In this document: positions 29,441-40,742 of the stretch, piece by piece
Numbering within the stretch: the stretch's first letter is position 1
Layout of the letters: every line of letters starts with the position of its first letter
Origin: Stenocarpella maydis
Lineage: Eukaryota; Ascomycota; Sordariomycetes; Diaporthales; Diaporthaceae
Direction: 5' to 3'
Assembly (NCBI GenBank): GCA_002270565.1
Contig: NQMI01000010.1
Location: 758,308-822,307 of the forward strand
Length of the DNA: 64,000 bases
Made by a program: the position numbers and the translations under genes
The notes under the pieces: model-generated
Told to the model about the DNA's origin: nothing
Databases searched by the model: none
The model's input: only the letters and a program-made list of their open reading frames with translations

Positions 29441-32400
29441 TTTTGATGACTCTTGTTTATATATTGCTATATAGACTTTGAGCAATATTATATATAGAAC
29501 CCTTTATGATATTAGACTCTGGAATAACCACCCCTACCTGCAACCTTCTCCATAAGCTAGATGAACTTACTAATAATGAGACTATAGACCCCTGTGTCTA
29601 GGAACTAGTTAATGAGGTTGGATAGTTATGCCTCCTTATAAAAGGATAAGCTTAATATAATATAGAAATCAAACAGCTTTAATAGAAAATTACCACCCTT
29701 TAGGCAGGAGCTAATATTATTAACACCCTAATCTAAATAAAGGAATATATTAAGCTTAATACTCCAGCCCCCTATAATAGAACTGCGGGATAACTTTAAG
29801 TATACTTAATGTAGGTTAGAGCCTACTAGTGCTTCTATGGGCTAGATATATAGCCTAGCGGAAAAAGGGTTATATATGCATCCTCTTTCCTTAAAGGATA
29901 AGCCTTAGCTTAGTTTGAACCCTACCTAACCGACTTTATTAATGTGGAATCATTTGAAACCTGCAAGCTTGAGATATAGCGGATTTTCAGCAGCTATAAA
30001 GGCTATAAGGACGCCCTTAGGTCCCTATTTCAGGACTCAAATAAGGAATAACAGGCAGAAAGGAACCTAGCGAATTATAAGCAGTATGGTTTAATAATTA
30101 ACTATATAGCGGAATTCCAATAAATCTATACTAAAATCAACTATACTAATAATATAAAGAAATTTATATTCTACTACAGATTAAAGAATAAAGTAAAGAA
30201 TAAACTTAGCAAGGTTATAAACCAACCCAATAACTTTCTATACTATATAGAAATAGCAATCTAGATTAATAATAGACTTTATAAATAATGCTTGGAAAAG
30301 AAAAAATAAACTTCTAAATAAACCTTATTCCATAAGTATAAACCAAATATAGGAAAGAAGTATTAGAAGCTAAGCACTTAGTGTGGATAGCATGCAGGAC
30401 CTATAGAGCTAGATATTGCCTAATGTAAGGATAAGAAAAACATTAAATACTATAATTATAATAAGATAGAATACTTTACTTCAGAATGCAGGGCTCTAAA
30501 GAAAAATAGGGACTAAAAGTTAGTACCTGAAGGAACCCAACAAGCTAATAAAGCCACCCAATAAGCCAATATAGCTACCTGCAGCGCACAAGAACCACCT
30601 AGGTCCAAACCATAATAGAAACTTATAAATAAGTATTATATCTATAGAATAACTATATATAACTAATATTAGATATACCTAATTTAAGACTTAGATAAAG
30701 AATGTAACTCCTATAACCCTAATAAAGGAGACCTTTATAATAATTATTTATACTTCTTACAATATATTAAGTCCTAGTGCGAGAAATATTAGAAAGATAA
30801 GGTATAATGGCAGCCTATCCTACTAATAAAGAATCCCCAGAAGCCTAGAATGGCACACGCATCGCTTAGTTGGATAGCTTGCTTTAATAATAGCTATACT
30901 ACTTACTATAGTAATAAGGAAGCCACTGGATGGTTTCCTAAGAACGCTTTAGGAAAGTAGGGAAGAACCCTAGCAGTAGGAAATAGGGAGGAACTCCTGC
31001 ATTTTAACCCTGGAATAAAAGGAAAACCTGTCCCTTAGGCCATACTTGCGCTACAAACTTAGTGAAAGGAACTGCAAGACTACCTAGGATAAGCGCCCCT
31101 TCTAGCCCTAAGAACTAACATCATAGCAGTTATAATTACAGAAAGACCTTTTGAAGAAACTATAAAACAACCTACCCAGGAATGCAGAAGACCAGGAGAT
31201 GCAGGACGCATATACCCAATATATAACAAGCATTAGAACATCTCCTGGGTATCATGTATCTATAATGGATGTAAGGAACACATAAGGAAAAAAACCAAGC
31301 ATGATTAGTTTCCCTAATAATATCTAGGTAAGGATATTAAATATATATATGAGTATAATGATTTTAAGAACTAGCACCTGTACTAAAACTATGATAAGAT
31401 GGGATGCGTCCTAATGAGGCTAGACTCCCGCACACCCTTGAAATGCCTATGAAACCCTGGCGGATGGGCAAATTGCGATGAACCAATCTGCAAGCTCAAA
31501 ACTTCAACAATAAAGGAACAGGATCACAGCATACAACGGCTGGTTGATAACTTGCAAGAATCACAAAACATCACAAAGCGAAATCTTAAGAGCATTAAGA
31601 AGGTCCTAGCAATAGATAAGCAATTAAAAAACTAGAAGGGCTATCTATAAAACCTTAGGTAGCAACCAACTATATCATGAGATACTTGTGCGCAATAACA
31701 AGCGACTATAGCCACCTAATGGCTTAGGTTGAGCTAGAAGTTTACAAGTGCTCAGCACTCATTAACAGTGGAGCATAAGGGAATTTTATATCCCTAAGGG
31801 TAGTAAATAGATACTATCTATTATAGTATAAGAAAAGGGAACCCTATAGACTTAATATAGTAGATGGAACTAAAGTATCTTATAGTAATAGAGTTATTAA
31901 TATAGAGACTAATCCCCTCTTAGTTTGAATTTATAACTATATGAAATTACTATCATTTAATATTACTAAGATAGCAAATCATTAGTTAATCTTGGGAATA
32001 CCTTAGCTAAGAAAGAATAATCCCTAAATTAATTAAACCACTAGCTAGATCTTTTAGGATAATGTTATTCCCTAGAAGAAGGTTGCAATTAACGGCAAGG
32101 GAAGAAGTTATATCACTAAGGATAGCAAATAAGCAATACACTTAAATGGACCCATAGATACCTCTAGGAGCAGATAGAAGGCCTAACTCTAGAAAGATAG
32201 AGAAGGATTAGGCCACTTAAGTGCCTCATAAAAGGACCGAAGCTAATTAGAAGATCACTACTCCAATACAACTAGTTAGCACATAATATAGGAAACATAA
32301 TAATACCTCCTTTACCTGGAAGAAGAAAAAGAAGGAGATAAGACTAATAGACTAGCATAGATACTAGAAGACTATTATGAATTCAAAAAAGTATTCCAGG

Positions 32401-34003
32401 AATGACTTAATATTATATTATTATAATATATATAATAGGATTATAAAATACTATTAAAACCTGGAATAATACCCTAATTTAAGCCTATTTATAAACTTAA
32501 TAAAGAATAACTTAAAGCACTTAGGGAATACCTTAATGAAAACCTCTAGAAGAGATTTATTAAGCTATTATAATTATTAGTAGGATACCTAATCCTCTTT
32601 ATACTAAAGAAGAATAGCAAGCTATAACTTTATATTAACTACTAATAATTAAATAATATTATAATTAAGAACTAATACCCTCTCCCACTTATTAAGAAAC
32701 TATAAGATTAACTCAGAGGAGCAAAATGGTTTATAGCACTTAACTTGAAATATAGTTATAACCTTATCTAAATGAAAGAAGGAGAAGAATGAAAGATAGC
32801 ATTCAGGATATACTACAGATATTACAAGATGACAGTTATGCCCTTCGGATTGACCAATGCACCTGCATCATTCCAGAAAAATGCAACTGGCACACTTAAA
32901 AAGTCAACTACCTCAGATACAAAATCGAACCAGGGAAAATTAAGATATAAGAAGGGAAGGTTAAAGCAATTAAGAAATGGCCAACCCCTATAAATATTAA
33001 GGATATTAGAGTATTCCTCAGATATACTAACTTCTATTAACAATTTATCACATAATATAGCAATATCATAAAACTACTAATAGACCTTATTAAGAAGGAT
33101 CGCACTTTTAGATGGATAGATACTAAATAATAAGCTTTTTAGATACTTAGAGATAAAGTTATAGAAGACCCCATATTTAAGGAAGCAGACCCAGAAAAGG
33201 AATTTAAAGTATATATAGACGCCTCAGATAATGCTGTAGGTAGAGAACTTACCTAGAAAGATAATTAGAAAAGAATACGTATTATTATAAACTTTAGTAA
33301 AAAGTTTAATAGACTAGAAACCTACTATACTACACTAGATAAAGAATTTATAGTAATATTATATATATTTCAGGAATAGTAATACCACCTTATAGGAGCT
33401 AAAAGGCAGATCAGACTTTATATAAAATATAAGAATCTTATAACCTTTATAATAACTAAGACTCTTAATAAATAATAAATTAGATATATAGAGTTCTTAT
33501 TATAATTTAATATCAAGGTTATCTATATAGATAGAGTTAAAAATATAAGAGCAGATATGCTTAATTAAAGACCCGACTATTAAGATAAGGATTTACCTAT
33601 AGAATGGATAGTATTTAAAACTTAAGAAGATAGAAGCCTTATTCTTAACTAAGAACTTAATGCTATAATTAGAGTTAACTTTTAAACTAGAAAAACCCTT
33701 ACTAATTTAAAGGAATAAGATAAGTTGATTATAGAAATACATAAAGTACTAGCATATAGATACTAAGGTATTATAGTAATAATTAAAAGGATTTAGTAGA
33801 ATTACTAGATCCCTAACCTTAAGAAGAAGGTTTAAAATATTATTAGTAAATATAACTTATATAATAAAAATAAGGCCTCTAGATATAAACCATATGGATT
33901 ATTAAAGCCTCTACTAGTACCTATAGCTATATAGTTATCCATTAGCCTGGACTTCATTATTAAACTACCTCTCTTATGAGAACCCTTAACTAGAGTGCTA
34001 TTG
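29441..34003 (+). mobile_element. Ty3/gypsy internal fragment C (gag-protease-RT-RNase H-integrase start), RIPped
   Basis: Gag spans about 29500-31560. The retropepsin region is near 31755-31990 (ALINSGA, GNFIS; ILGIP at its end). RT near 32670-32880 shows YPLPLIKKL, KWFIALNLKYSYNLI and MPFGLTNAPASFQ. RNase H near 33080-33590 shows FKVYIDASDNAVG. The integrase start follows from about 33700. Directly after NAPASFQ the sequence jumps to the EPGKIKI region, so the YxDD catalytic motif is deleted. Stops and that deletion make it non-autonomous. Confidence 0.88.
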
Positions 34004-34341
34004 AAAACGGGCCCAAAAGAGGAGGGAGCGAGAGAACAAAACCTCCACACACACAAAAAGGCACACATTCTGCCAGAGCCCTGAGCAAGCAACCACCCCA
34101 AGAGGAGCATAGAAGACAAGAAGAGGAGCCCCTAACGCGATAGGAGAGTTATAAGGGGAATAAAGGGTGCCAAAAAGGAGAGGCAGAAAAAGAGGGCATA
34201 AGAAATAATTTTACAGTATATATATATATATCAGATAAATATAAATTTATAGGGTATAAAAAGATTGATTCTCTAGGACTAGAAATTTCTTAAAAGCAAT
34301 GCAGGAAGGCCCCTTCTTATAGTCTTGGAGGGGGGGGGGGA
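34004..34341. other. Unidentified insertion with poly-G end
   Basis: The integrase frame breaks at about 34003. The next 338 bp are less RIPped and purine-rich (AGAGGAGGGAGCGAGAG), contain a (TA)n run, and end in an 11-G tract before an N. After the N, integrase sequence restarts from an earlier point. It may be part of another element or an assembly artefact. No coding function is seen. Confidence 0.45.
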
Positions 34342-34342
34342 N
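34342..34342. other. Single-N assembly join
   Basis: Sequence to its right (34344-34690) repeats the integrase segment already seen at 33671-34003. This is what two unmerged contig ends of one element, or of two copies, would give. Confidence 0.65.
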
Positions 34343-35650
34343 AGTTAACTTCCAAACTAGAAAAACCCCTATTAATTCAAAGGAATAAAATAAATTAATC
34401 ATAAAAATATATAAAGTACTAGCATATGGCTATCAAGGTATTATAGTAATAATTAAAAGAACTTAGCGGAATTACTAGATCCCTAACCTTAAAAAGAAGG
34501 TTTAAGATATTATTAGCAAATGTAACTTATATAATAAAAATAAGGCCTCTAGATATAAACCATATGGATTATTAAAACTCTTACTAGTACCTATGGCTAT
34601 ATGGTCATTTATTAGCCTAGACTTCATCATTAAGCTACCTCTCTTATAAGAACCCTTAACTGGAGTACTATATAATAGTATTCTAGTAGTGGTCTATAGA
34701 CTGAGCAAGTATGCATACTTCATATTATATAAGGAAGCTAGCACTATAGAAGAACTTATATATATGTTCTTGCAAATTATTATAAGCAACTATGGAATGC
34801 TATATAAAATTATCTTAGATAGAGATAAGCTCTTTATATTAAACTTCTAGAAGTTATTAATAAAGCAACTTAGAATAAAATACAAGCTCTTAATAATGGT
34901 ATATTTATAAATGGATAGATAAACAAAATGAATCAACTAGATTATAGAATAATACCTCTAATACTATATTAACTAATTATAGGATAATTAGGTTAAACTG
35001 CTACTACTAGCATAATTTGCCTATAATAGCATAACTACTAGTATAACTAAACAGTTACTTTTCTTTATACTCTATAGATATAAGCCTTAGGCATATTATA
35101 AATTATTGCTAGATAACACCCTAGCGGAATTAACAGAATAAAAAGCAATATGAATTAGATAGATCTAGAAGGATATTTAAGCAGAACTTTCTTTTATATA
35201 GAAATGAATAATAAAATATGCAAATTAGAAAACAACTAAGTGACTAATTCTTAAGGAGGGAGATAAGGTCTACCTTCTTTACTGAAATATTAAAACTAAG
35301 CAACCTAGTAATAAGCTTAATTATAAGAAAATTAGCCCCTTTGAAATTTTAAGAAAACTTTTAGATACCAACTATAAACTTTTACTACTTAAAGAAATAA
35401 AATAATACCTAGTTTTTTATATCTTACTCTTGGAGCTAGCACTTAAGAATATAAGACTTAAAATATAGATTGAAACCCTTAATAAATATAATAAGAAATA
35501 TAAAGTAGAGAATATTATAAATTTAAAATAGCACTAAGGAATAATGGAGTATCTTATTAAATGGAAAGGCTATAATTCCAGTAAAAATATATGGGAATCA
35601 GCCTAAAATTTAACCTACTATTATAATAAACTCGAGAAGTACTATGCACG
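34343..35650 (+). mobile_element. Ty3/gypsy integrase and chromodomain, RIPped
   Basis: The integrase zinc-binding and core regions are readable through stops: GLLKLLLVPM, SFISLDFIIKLPLL, LVVVYRLSKYAYFI, and a YGMLYKIILDRDKLF block where the family has the DRD catalytic motif. The C-terminus reads YLIKWKGYNSSKNIWESA near 35550-35610, a chromodomain. This places the element among chromoviruses, whose chromodomain can direct integration to heterochromatin. Confidence 0.85.
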
Positions 35651-36824
35651 AACCATTACGAAACAGTCCCAGGAGCTATGAACGCAGCCTAGGAGCCCTA
35701 CACACAATAAACCATAATGAATCAATATTATAATAAAACTATATAATGAACCCTGATCTTTACGACTAAAATAAGGGAAATAACTAATAAAAGACTAGTT
35801 ATGATGGGGATAACTAAGGCTAGTAACCAGTTAACTCCTCAGGAAAGCACGATAATACCAGTCACCCTATCTAACTAACACCCTAAATACTAATCACACT
35901 CAAAAAACCACCTAAATAGATACCAGTATTCGCACCTCACGCCCCAGCAGGTACCAGCCATAAGGAAACAAGATTAGGACAATACAGCATAACCAGTAGA
36001 CCAAGAAACAGCCAGAAACCAGGACTAGTCAGATAATATTAACATAAATTTCATTCCCAGTAATAAAAATCAGGCACTAAACAAGCTACCTATAGGCGCA
36101 CCCCCTTTATTACTAGTACTTATAAAATTAGACTAACTAGTACTATTGCCCATTAAGGAACTCCAATCAAAAACACTAACCTTACCTTTAGAATACAGCT
36201 AAGCCTCTTATGCTACCATTCCACCAGCCTCCTCTATAAAACTCCTTCGTGCAGCCTTAGCGGATTACACGGCAATCCGCGCCCGCTCTGCTTTAGCCTC
36301 GTCCTTCTCCATACGCTCCAACTCCTCCACATTATCAATACTCCAATAAATCGCACACATTATCTTCTCATACTATATCCGCTTCTATTTATAAAGGTAT
36401 AGGATCCTTATATTCAGCCATTAAGCCTCCTTCTCTACAGCCTCTAGTTCCTCCTCCAGCTAGCAATATATTAGGGTAACCTTATTCAGCTAATTAGGAG
36501 TAAGACCTTAAATATTATAATTAAACAGATTAAGGCAAATATAGGTCCAATAGTAAGTAGACTTTAAATCCGCAACTTTATAGTCCTTAGCTAGGTTATA
36601 TTCTTTGTAGTAAGAATAAAACATAGGAATAATGCTGCCCTTTAAGGTAATAGTAAAAAGAAGAGCAGCCTTATGCTCAGCAATAGAGAAATATTTTATA
36701 AGATAAGACTTAATAACTCTATCCAACATAACAAATTAGGAAGGCATAAATAAAACTATAGATAAAACTAAGAATTACTTATAGAAAACACTTTTAAGGA
36801 TAAAAGAAGCAAGAAGAGAGATAA
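35651..36824 (-). other. Gypsy 3' region with a decayed antisense reading frame
   Basis: Between the chromodomain and the 3' LTR the plus strand has no coding signal. The minus strand has a frame at 36729-36508 (LIKYFSIAEHKAALLFTITL, then TYYWTYICLNLFNYNI). It continues through TAG/TAA stops to about 36170, with coiled-coil-like charged text (LEEELEAVEKEA, NVEELERMEKDEAKAERARI). Stops at former Gln/Trp codons on this strand suggest it was once coding. The family is unknown. Confidence 0.4.
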
Positions 36825-37267
36825 TATTATAAACTACTAAGCATTAGCGGCTGACTACCGCAGAAAACAACCCCGTAGGTTGGGAAATAGCTCCTAAAAA
36901 GGTTATCCCACCTAATCCAATCAGTAACGCCACCTTATCAGGGTTAGGGCTAGGGACCCACCAGAATCAATGGAATCTATATTAATTCCATCAAACAACA
37001 CCTAGTTAATAGCATTACTATTAATTCTATCAAGTTATTAAAGAGTCGGAACATATAAGGATATGGTTATCACTATAGTAGATAGCTTTTATAGAACAGA
37101 CTCTTCAGTCGTTAATCTAAGTATTCAATCCCAGTATTGGATAGCCTTACAGCTAGTGATCATTATTAAATCAACAATATTGCTTATCAACCGCCTAATA
37201 ACGTATTCCGAACATAAACCCTTGATCTTCCAGGTTTAACGCACTCGGAAACCCTCTGATTATTACA
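36825..37267 (+). repeat. 3' LTR of the gypsy element, family 2
   Basis: It begins TATTATAAACTAC (RIPped from TGTTATGAGCC), carries the GCGGCTGACTACCGCAGAAAACAACC block and ends CCTCTGATTATTACA. It is 443 bp long and the last repeat before gene space. RIP is partial, concentrated in the 5' half. Confidence 0.85.
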
Positions 37268-37802
37268 AAGAGGAACTTGAGCATTAATTTCGGCTTGAAA
37301 CGGTCTAAATAGCTTTAGAATTAAGTGTACAATACTATAATTTCCGTTTATAAATTCGTTATAATATAGTGTTCAATAGGGGGGGGGTTCAGCTGCCCGG
37401 GGGGGCACTCTACCTGTCTAGGTATCTAGGTACCCAGATACATATGTACCTACACTACTCTACTACTTAGAGGACCTACCTAGGACGTGGCCTCCAACCG
37501 TGGCAGACCGCTGGTTGACTGGCCAAGTACACATCTCCAGATGATACGGTATGACCCAGCTCAAGTTGGCATTGGGAAAGGCCAGGTGAAGGTGTAAGAG
37601 CAATATGTCGACCCATGCCACCCCCTCCCAGCCTCTCTGCCAGGGCTATAGGTGCCCTGAAGGACGCAGCAGCAAGACGGGGGCATCCAAACCCTTGACC
37701 CCGCCACTCCACAATCTATTGTGACATACTCCTCAAGAGATCCAGGCATTGCCATCTACTCACTGCCTTTCTGCCTTCTCGTGGCACTCAGAGGCAAGCA
37801 AC
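37268..37802. other. Transition from repeats to gene space
   Basis: No gene is seen. It includes two G-runs (37380 and 37401) and CCTAGGTA-type motifs, then GC-normal sequence that should hold the promoter of the next gene. Confidence 0.5.
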
Positions 37803-38648
37803 ATGAGAGCTCCCTGGTTCTCACTATGTCTAATTTTCTTCCCCCTTGTGCTTTCCCATGTGTCCTCCGTAGTCCCCTCCAGCTTTCGCAACGCCACCGT
37901 TGATGACATAGACGACATCACCACCGTTCTCATCGACGCCTTCAAGCCTTCACCTACCTACAAATATATTCACCAGTTTGCCGACAAGGCTGGCGAGGAG
38001 TACACATGGACTTGTCAGCGAGAGAGCTATCTTGGCTTGTTCCAACCCGACGCTGCCGACTACAGGTTCCAGGTGGTCACGGTACCGGAACCGACATCAC
38101 CTTCCAGGGAAAGAGTTGTCTCAGTTTCTCTGTGGGATTTCAGCCGGACTGAGCATCGGCATGGCGACGGGCTTCCGCTGACATCACTACCACCGCTCCT
38201 TAGCCCCAGGCTGACCCCGACAACCCTTGGCAGCGCAAACGACAGACACGTCTCAGATTTCAACTGCTCTGCACATCTCGATATGAATCTCACACGCGCA
38301 GTCCATTATCGGCACTTTTTGGAGGATTCTGAGCGCAAGTACCTGGCCGAACCCCTCGGCCGCCAGCTCTATCTAGCCCTGCTGGCCACGCACCCAAGCT
38401 GGGACGGAAACGGCTTTGCTGCTCAGCATCTGCGCTGGGGCAAGGCACAGCTGGAGCTGTTGAGCAAGCCGTCTGGCGAGCTGCTCCCAATGACCTTGCT
38501 AGCTACGCCGGCCGGGTACCCCTTGTATGTTGACCAAGGTTTCACGCGGCTGAAAAACGTCACAATAGAAAGGCTAGACGGGGAGGGGTCATTCTGGTAC
38601 GAAGCTATGAGCTACGAGCACCCGCGTGGCGAGGCGGATGAGCTGTGA
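37803..38648 (+). CDS. GNAT-like N-acetyltransferase with predicted signal peptide
   Basis: An intronless frame of 281 residues. I chose the ATG at 37803 because the longer frame upstream starts at TTG. Residues 1-25 are hydrophobic (WFSLCLIFFPLVL). The mature part opens SSFRNATVDDIDDITTVLID, the usual fungal GNAT opening in which an Arg-x-Ala-x-x-x-Asp motif precedes the first helix. Near residue 205, YLALLATHPSWDGNGFAAQH matches the LLaVhPxxqxxGxG acetyl-CoA-binding motif, but with GNGFA. A YPLYVDQGF motif follows, as in GNAT motif B. Substrate unknown. Export is unusual, so either the signal is fortuitous or the enzyme acts in the secretory pathway. Confidence 0.75.
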   Translation: MRAPWFSLCLIFFPLVLSHVSSVVPSSFRNATVDDIDDITTVLIDAFKPSPTYKYIHQFADKAGEEYTWTCQRESYLGLFQPDAADYRFQVVTVPEPTSPSRERVVSVSLWDFSRTEHRHGDGLPLTSLPPLLSPRLTPTTLGSANDRHVSDFNCSAHLDMNLTRAVHYRHFLEDSERKYLAEPLGRQLYLALLATHPSWDGNGFAAQHLRWGKAQLELLSKPSGELLPMTLLATPAGYPLYVDQGFTRLKNVTIERLDGEGSFWYEAMSYEHPRGEADEL

Positions 38649-40742
38649 GCCTATCACACGCGCCCGCTGCTTGTCACGAACTGAGAGTGTGTCCGGGTCT
38701 GCGGCCGGGTATTAGGGTATGCCTGTAGGACGTGCCCAGGGTGCCCGAAATGGGCCTTGGAAATCTATATATGCTTTGGCCTCGACACTTGTGGGTGATT
38801 CTGGCAAATTGATACTGCCCTCAATGTGCTGTGACTTCTGGGGGCGGTATATCAAGCCGAGGCGATTTTGAACAATACCCATGTTATTCTCTCAGTACAG
38901 ACCAATGTAGTAAGCATCCATCACGACTTGACATCGGGGTCCCCTCGCGTGGCCCAAGTTCAAGCAGGGCTCAACACGTGAAGCCGCGCGCGTCAGTCAG
39001 TCCTGGGTGAGGCCCCGGATCACTTTGGACGTTGAAGCGCTGGGATTCACAGCATTGGGTCTAATGGAGAACTCACCAGAATGGGCCACTTGTGCCCTGC
39101 ACTCTTGTCGCTCCCGCGATATGTCGGCCGGTTACTCACAAGGGCCGGTTCATTCATATTGACTTCAATGTTATCAACTGGGGCTTGGAGGTATGTCTCC
39201 AGGCAGAATAACAATAGTACGATACACATCGCCGACAACGTCTGGGGACCTGGGTCTCCTTCAGCGCCACACATGCGTCAGCCTTCAAAGCCGCATTGGC
39301 TGGGCTGGCGGGTTCGGGAGGAGCAGCAGACGGGCCACTTTAGACAGGCCAATCAATCTGAGCTGAGGGACCTTCTCTGACCCCCGCCGAAAATGCCATC
39401 ATGACGATATCGGTAGGTTTCTGGTCTCTCGAACGGTCTCGGCTCCATGCAGGCACCGGCAGGGGGGAGGGTCGGGGCAACATGTCAGATGTCAGCATGT
39501 CTGGATGGCAACGAAAGGCGGCAAATGAGGATCCGGCCAATGGAAGCGGGAGTCGTGTCGGGCTTCTCTCCCTTATCCGGAATTGATTGCCCATGGTCTT
39601 AGTGCTGTTGAATATGGCAAAAACGGCCGCCAAATCGAGATTGAACTCATTGCCAGGCTGTCGAAACCTGATTTGCGGTCCAGGTTTGTCTGAGAGCATG
39701 CTGTGGGAGGCAGGACTGGATGGGCTGCCGTCCACTACAGCGTATTGGCTGTCGATTTTAAGAGCGAACCGCTCGGCTGCCATAGCACCGCTCTAGACTG
39801 AAAGTCGACATGGATGTCGGTACGCCTGATCCACCCAGGCCTTGCAAATCACTCCACACCACCCCGGGCCCGCTCTCGAGCCGCTCACGTCGCTGTCAGG
39901 GCCGTCTGACGTCTGTTCGGCTAGCTCCTCTGCTCGACGGTGACAGCAATGATGTAGTGCCCAGAGCACCCCACTGCCAGCCAGGCCGATTTGGCCCTCT
40001 GCGTCGCCGCTCGCGTGCCCCAGCTCTTTTTTGGTCCTCACGCACGCGGCTTTCATGAGGATATACATATTAGTAGTAGCTTAGCTCTTGCTTGTGCCTG
40101 GTGATCGCCCAGCGTGTTGCTAAACAAGGCGGCCATCTCGCCGGCTGTATTATATCCGCCTTGATGAGCCCGGCCACTCAAAAGAAGGGTCCGAACAGCC
40201 CACCGCAGTAAGCAAGGCAGGGTGTCAGGAATACATATCCCAAAGGTGAAGTTAAGGCCCAAGGTGAGAAGCGCACCAGACACCGGCCGAGTCTTTGGCC
40301 GGCTTGCAGAACGTTGAAGGAGGCCCGCGTCCCGTTCCGTCTGATACCAATGCTTCTTTTCTGGAGCTTCCATCGCCCTGGTAGTCTTTTGTTCTGTTGG
40401 TCCAGCCTGCGTCTTTCTGTGCACACCACCAGACCGAATCTGCGCTGCCTCGTTGGCGACGGTCCTGCTTGATGACCTCATCCCACACAGTGTCCTCCCA
40501 GTCCGGAGTGATCTTCCCACACCATCCACACCCTCAACACCTGCTCCCTAACTATGTCGACACTGGTATCTCCCCTATCCCATTTGGTACCGGAGGTTGC
40601 ATTGTGGCAAATAATGCCCCAGATTAGCTGCCCGGCCCAGGCCCCTTCAACATCTGCGGGAATCATACTATACCAAGTTAGAGATTTCAGTGTCTTGTAT
40701 GTACCCACACACTTATTAACACCTGGAGGTGCTGGATTCACC
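38649..40742. other. Intergenic region, no supported gene
   Basis: Many overlapping short frames occur on both strands. The most protein-like is minus 39783-39340 (147 residues, ATG start), but it has no recognisable domain and competes with plus-strand frames. The right end should hold the kelch gene promoter and 5' UTR. Confidence 0.45.

Noticed and set aside
39340..39783. 147-residue minus frame as a gene
   Set aside because: It has an ATG and reasonable composition but no domain, no splice context and overlapping plus-strand frames of similar quality.
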